NCBI GenBank assembly: GCA_001910725.1 | Contig: MJGA01000032.1 | Coordinates: 1-64,000 of the forward strand | Origin: Phanerodontia chrysosporium | Taxonomy: Eukaryota; Basidiomycota; Agaricomycetes; Polyporales; Phanerochaetaceae | Reading direction: 5' to 3' | Length of the DNA stretch: 64,000 nt | Part shown: positions 60,068 to 64,000 of the stretch, piece after piece | Position numbering within the stretch: position 1 is the stretch's first letter | Layout: each line of letters starts with the position of its first letter | Notes under the pieces: model-generated | Database searches by the model: none | The model's input: only the letters and a program-made list of their open reading frames with translations | Told to the model about the DNA's origin: nothing | Position numbers and translations under genes: made by a program

Positions 60068-61725
60068 ATGGCGATGGTGAAGGTGTATGGTGAAGACGAA
60101 ATCAGTGCGTTTGCAAAGTTGAAAGCCGCTCAGCTGCGTGAGCTTGCACAGGTCTGCTGCTGCCTACCTGTTCTTTAACGATCATTGTCTGACCTGCATC
60201 GCATTGGCAGCAACAGAGCATTGACATAATAAAGTGCATAAATCCAAGCACAGGGAAAGTGAAGTTCAAGGCTAAAAGAGAACTACTAGCGGAGTTGGCG
60301 AACTTGCGCAGGTCTGTCGAACCTGGCGAACATGAGGTAAGTGTCCTTTTCCAACCCATTGTCTTCGTGATGCCCATGCATATATACAGCGATCTGTGCG
60401 CCTCTGCTATGACGAAGACGAATCATCCAAGCCGCGCGCTAGATCAGAACGCCCCGAAGCAGGGCCGTCCACACGCACCCCGACGCCTCCACGGCCGAGG
60501 ACGCGCAGTAGCACCAAGCGGCCACCGCCATCTCCCCCGGCGTCCCCGTGTACACGGGCGCGCACCCGGGACGCTACGGCGGGGCCGACACTCTCGGCCA
60601 TGAAGCCGCCGCCGCCGCCAAAGGGGCTGCGTGCCTCACCGGGCTCGCCGTTCGCCTTTCTGCAGAACGGGATCCCCCGTGCGCCCCCGCGACGCCGCGG
60701 CGTGCCGCTCGGCGAGCTCGAGGACGACTCTATCCACTCGTTCTCCACGATCGACGGTGCGGCGACGCGCCACGGGTCGCCCGCGGACGCGTCGCAGGCG
60801 GGCGGGGCCGATGCCCGCCGTGGCTCGCAGCGACGCCGGGCGCCCGCGCGGAAGGCGTCCCGGACGGTGGTCCCGTCGAGCGTGCCTGCGACGCAGGAGC
60901 TCCCTGACGTCGAGTGTCCGCGGTCTCGTCCCGCGGCTGCGAGCCCTGTAGCGACTGAGCCGGGCTCCCGGCATTCGACGCCACCGCGGGTGAACTCTCG
61001 GGGAGACTCGGGGTACACCACGCCTGCCGCAGCGCACGACTCGGACGTATCCCGCGAGAGCCAGGCTGAGCGAGCCGAAGACCGTGGCGAGTGTGAAGGC
61101 GCCGGCGGGGGGCAGAACTCCGTGGGATGCTCCCAAAAGGAAGGACGCCGCCCATCTGGCCTCACTATTCCCCCCAACCCGGTCGTCAAGATAGACCCAG
61201 AACGCGAGAAACGTCACCGCCACGCCTGGGACGACATGCTCGAGCCAGACCTGGAGATGCTCGTGCCGCAGGTCCAGGCTGCCTTCTGCGACTGCTTCCA
61301 AAAGTACTGGGACGAGGGCTGGCGTTCAAGGTCCCAAATTACGACACTGTGGAGGTGTGCCTCAAGAAAATATGGGCCGGTGCCGCCCCCGGGCAGATCC
61401 AGTATGACCTCAAGTCGCCCAAGATCCGCGAGCCTGCGCTCTATGTGCCGCTTCCGTTGCAGCCGCAGGTCACGGAGTATGGGTTTCCTGTCTCGCAGTC
61501 GGTGCAGATTGAGCAGGAAGAGCGTACGGACGACGTGTGCGGTCGTGTGCCGGATAGCAGCCAAGAGGAGGCGGCCGCGAGCAAGGCGGGGCCGATGGCT
61601 CGGCACGGAAGCGTCGCCGCGCGCAGGACGACGCAGATGGAGACGCGGCGTCCGTGGGGAAGAGGAGACGGTCGGCTGAGCCGAAGCCCACATTCGACAA
61701 GGGCAAGGGGCGAGCGTACGGGTGA
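60068..61725 (+). pseudogene. SAP-like domain protein, paralogue 1, with frame breaks
   Basis: Exons 60068-60151 and 60211-60336, then from 60390. The N-terminus (FAKLKAAQLRELAQ then QSIDIIK..., FKAKRELLAELANLRR) has the helix-helix pattern of a SAP-like DNA-binding motif. A long Pro/Arg/Ser-rich middle follows, then a conserved C-terminal domain (DDMLEPDLEMLVPQVQAAF; KVPNYDTVEVCLKKIWAGA). The frame must move by -1 near 61310 and by -1 again near 61600 to keep similarity with paralogue 2 (ending KRRRS ... FDKGKGRAYG). The first shift is shared with paralogue 2; the second is not. Either decaying, or the first shift is programmed. Called pseudogene with caution. Confidence 0.55.
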
Positions 61726-62404
61726 GGGGTGAGCGTATGTACTTGTACATCCTAAACTAAATATTTCTGCCTCTTGCAAAGTGTAAATGAACTCGTTCAA
61801 GCCTCTTCTACTCGTCCCTTCCTCGGATAAGCAAAGGTCTTGGTTGTTGCCACTTGCGGTCATGAGTACACGGGGTCCGAGTTACAAGCCTCATAATATG
61901 CACACATACATACGGCGGTAACAAAGCTTTTTCTTACGGTCTATGAGGCCACTTTACTTTTGAGTGAAGAGTTTGGCTTACCCACCGGTCCGCGTGAAAA
62001 CCACGCGAGCGGAGCGCCCAAGGAAATGCGGAGGTCGACTTTGTTGCCACCCCGCTCGACAAAACCTCGATTACATGTCGCAAGATACGCACTGAGACGC
62101 ACTATGGCACGTATAGCAGGCCTTCCTCTTTGCATTTGGCCTGCATGAAAGCGACGGCCTTCGCTTGCACAAAGCAAGGCAGGCCCCAGCCGCGCATGGG
62201 CCCAGGAGGCCTGCAGGTTGAAAGGCCGTCCCTTTCATGCCTGAACACGACACCTCCTTTGTGCGGCCGTGTCACGCGCTTTAGCTCACTGGCAACGAGT
62301 GGCCCAGGCCGCATCCGCCTCTCATAAGGCTGACGCACACGTCCAACGTCGGCGTATACACCTCCACGCTGCACACCTGGTCGTCTGCGAACCCCCACCT
62401 TGCC
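61726..62404. other. Spacer between tandem paralogues
   Basis: No gene. The right part (from about 62150) is the duplicated upstream region of paralogue 1. Confidence 0.5.
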
Positions 62405-63897
62405 ATGGAATCAGCGCCGGTCTTTGGTCGAGAGGAGCTCGACGCTTTCTTTACGTTAGAACGCAAAGTTCTGTTGAAGCTTGCAGAGGTGCGTATGTAT
62501 GGCGTACATGCGCATGTTCTCGCCGTCTGACCTTTCCTGCGACAGAAGCAGGGCATAGACACCCGAAAGCACAAGACGAAGCGTCAGCTGCTGGTTGCTT
62601 TGGCGCAGCTGCGCGGGCGTCCCGGACCCGGGCAGAGCAATGTACGCATCGTGAAATATTGTCCTTGGTGCGATGCTCATACATATACACAGAGACCTAC
62701 GTATCTGGCCTTCTACGTCCCCGACAAGCCCCAGCAGAGCTCTGAGCCAGCGGCCCCCGAAGCAGGTCCATCCTCACTTCGCGCAACACCGTCGAGACCG
62801 GTAATGCGAAGCAGCGCAAAGCAGCCACCGCCTCCCTCAGTGCCGTCGCCATCCCGCATACGCGCACGCATACGCGCCCGGACGCGCGACACCGCCCCTC
62901 CGCCAACCTCGTCGGCTGCACCTGCGCGCAGCCGCCCCGTGCCACTGGGTGCGCTGCGCGAAGACTCAATCCAATCGTGGTCGGCGGTCGATGCTGCCAC
63001 AGACCGCGATGGGCGGCCCACGCCCGCGGACGAGTCTTGCAATGTAAAACCACGCAGCTCGCAGCGGCAGAAGCTGTCGCGGACAGCGTCGCGCAGGGCT
63101 GCCACATCGAGCGTCCCGCCCATCCAGGAGCTTCCCAAGGTGTTTGAAGAGTCAGCGACGCGTGGCCCGTCCCATCCGCCATGCCAGCCTGTGGCTTCGG
63201 CTGCCGTTCCAGCCGGAAGGGCGTCGGTGCACCCGGCTCCGCCACCCGCGATATCCAGCGGAGTCCTGGGACGCGTTACGCACGCCGGAACTCGCCAATT
63301 GACGCGACGCAGCGAGTCTGAGCGTGGTCAAGACGATCACACGCGTAGGATAGATGAGAAGCGCCTTCCGTTGCCCAGGCGCGTCCGCGAGGAGATGCTT
63401 CAGCCGGACCTCGAGTTCCTCGTGCCGCTGGTCCAGCTCTGCCTTGCGAAGTGCTACCGACGGTACCAGGACGCGGCCTGCAGTTCAAGATTCCAACCCA
63501 AGACCTCATTGCGCCGCATCTCCGAAATCTCTGGGTCGGCGGCGCGCCCGAGCATATCAAGCGCGACCTGCAGATGCAGGAGCACCAGCGGCCCCTAATG
63601 CCTCCGCCGCGCCCACCCACGGCCCGAGCCTCGCACATTCCACCCCACTCTACTGTGCAGGAAGTGCCCATAGGTAATGTGCGCGTCCATGCGTCGACCG
63701 GGCGTGCACATGAGAGCGGTGAAGACGAGGCGGCCGCGAGCGAGGCGGGGTCGAATGGTTCGACGCGGAAACGCCGACGCGAGCGCGACGAGCCAGAGGG
63801 AGACACGGCGTCGACTGGCAGTGCAGAGAAGAGGAGGCGGTATGCAATGGCGGCTGTGCCCAAGATTGACAAGGGCAAGAGGCGGGCGTACGATTGA
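62405..63897 (+). CDS. SAP-like domain protein, paralogue 2, with one -1 frame transition
   Basis: Exons 62405-62488 (84 nt, same length as in paralogue 1), 62546-62641, then from 62693. N-terminus FGREELDAFFTLERKVLLKL ... KTKRQLLVALAQLRG (SAP-like), Arg/Pro/Ser-rich middle (RIRARIRARTRD), and a C-terminal domain (EMLQPDLEFLVPLVQLCL; FKIPTQDLIAPHLRNLWVGG) ending in basic KRRR and DKGKRRAYD. The two halves lie in frames offset by -1, with the switch near 63470, at the same point as in paralogue 1. A 59-nt intron starting GTCCAG would also restore frame in both genes, but its donor is poor. Likely nuclear. Confidence 0.55.
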
Positions 63898-64000
63898 AGG
63901 CAGTGCATGGTTTTTCCACGTCTCAACTTCTATCCTGCCTCTTCTTTTGTGAATTGCATACATGTCTGTTTATACTCTCTATGCTCTTTCATTCATTACT

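Noticed and set aside
60407..61301. Long minus-strand frames opposite paralogue 1
   Set aside because: GC-rich antisense shadows; the plus strand has the conserved domains and matching exons.

Overview
The window reads as nuclear DNA of an Agaricomycete fungus, probably a polypore-type basidiomycete. The host genes have short introns (43-80 nt) with CTAAC/CTGAC-like branch sites, and the protein families fit. That placement rests on gene style and recollected families, not on a search. Roughly two thirds of the 64 kb is retroelement.

Layout. (1) 1-8853: two copies of one Ty3/gypsy family, one inside the other. A 7,082-bp element (761-7842, two 600-bp LTRs, 5-bp duplication CTCAC) sits inside the pol gene of an outer copy whose 5' part lies off the window. 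The inner copy keeps gag, integrase, chromodomain and dUTPase but has lost reverse transcriptase (RT). (2) 8855-21072: host genes. These are a truncated coiled-coil gene, a six-exon HMG-box-like gene, a convergent pair of alpha/beta-barrel genes (one dead), a long stretch with nothing recognisable, an ankyrin-like gene and an F-box-like gene. (3) About 21.4-57.5 kb: a tyrosine-recombinase retrotransposon of Ngaro/DIRS type (gag, RT-RNase H, recombinase) that has been hit three times. A giant 16.3-kb gypsy element on the minus strand (21500-37762) lies upstream of gag, a Ty1/copia element (38018-44176) lies inside gag, and an 8.6-kb gypsy element (46170-54758) lies inside an apparent intron of the RT gene. 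Target-site duplications (CCGA, ATAG[G/A], CGAAG) let the original order be read. (4) 58-64 kb: a coiled-coil gene and two tandem paralogues with SAP-like N-termini that share the same -1 frame transition.

The two dUTPase gypsy families (761-7842 and 46170-54758) form one lineage with an unusual common plan: an extra ORF before gag (ORF0), gag, a -1 shift into pol, and pol ending chromodomain-dUTPase. Both show an 11-nt self-complementarity predicting Tf1-type self-priming, a shared 23-bp leader block holding a GTAAGT splice donor, and telomere-like plus CACGTG motifs in the LTR. In the first family the whole predicted leader, including ORF0, contains no ATG in any frame for about 1.29 kb. 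The giant element differs: it has a tRNA-type primer site, an array of seven hairpin repeats in its LTR, a 2,493-residue ORF that fuses protease to about 2,000 residues of unknown sequence, and an RT-integrase ORF that appears to begin with membrane segments.

Coordinates, frames, splice joins and repeat matches were worked out by hand from the sequence. Family names rest on motifs and memory.
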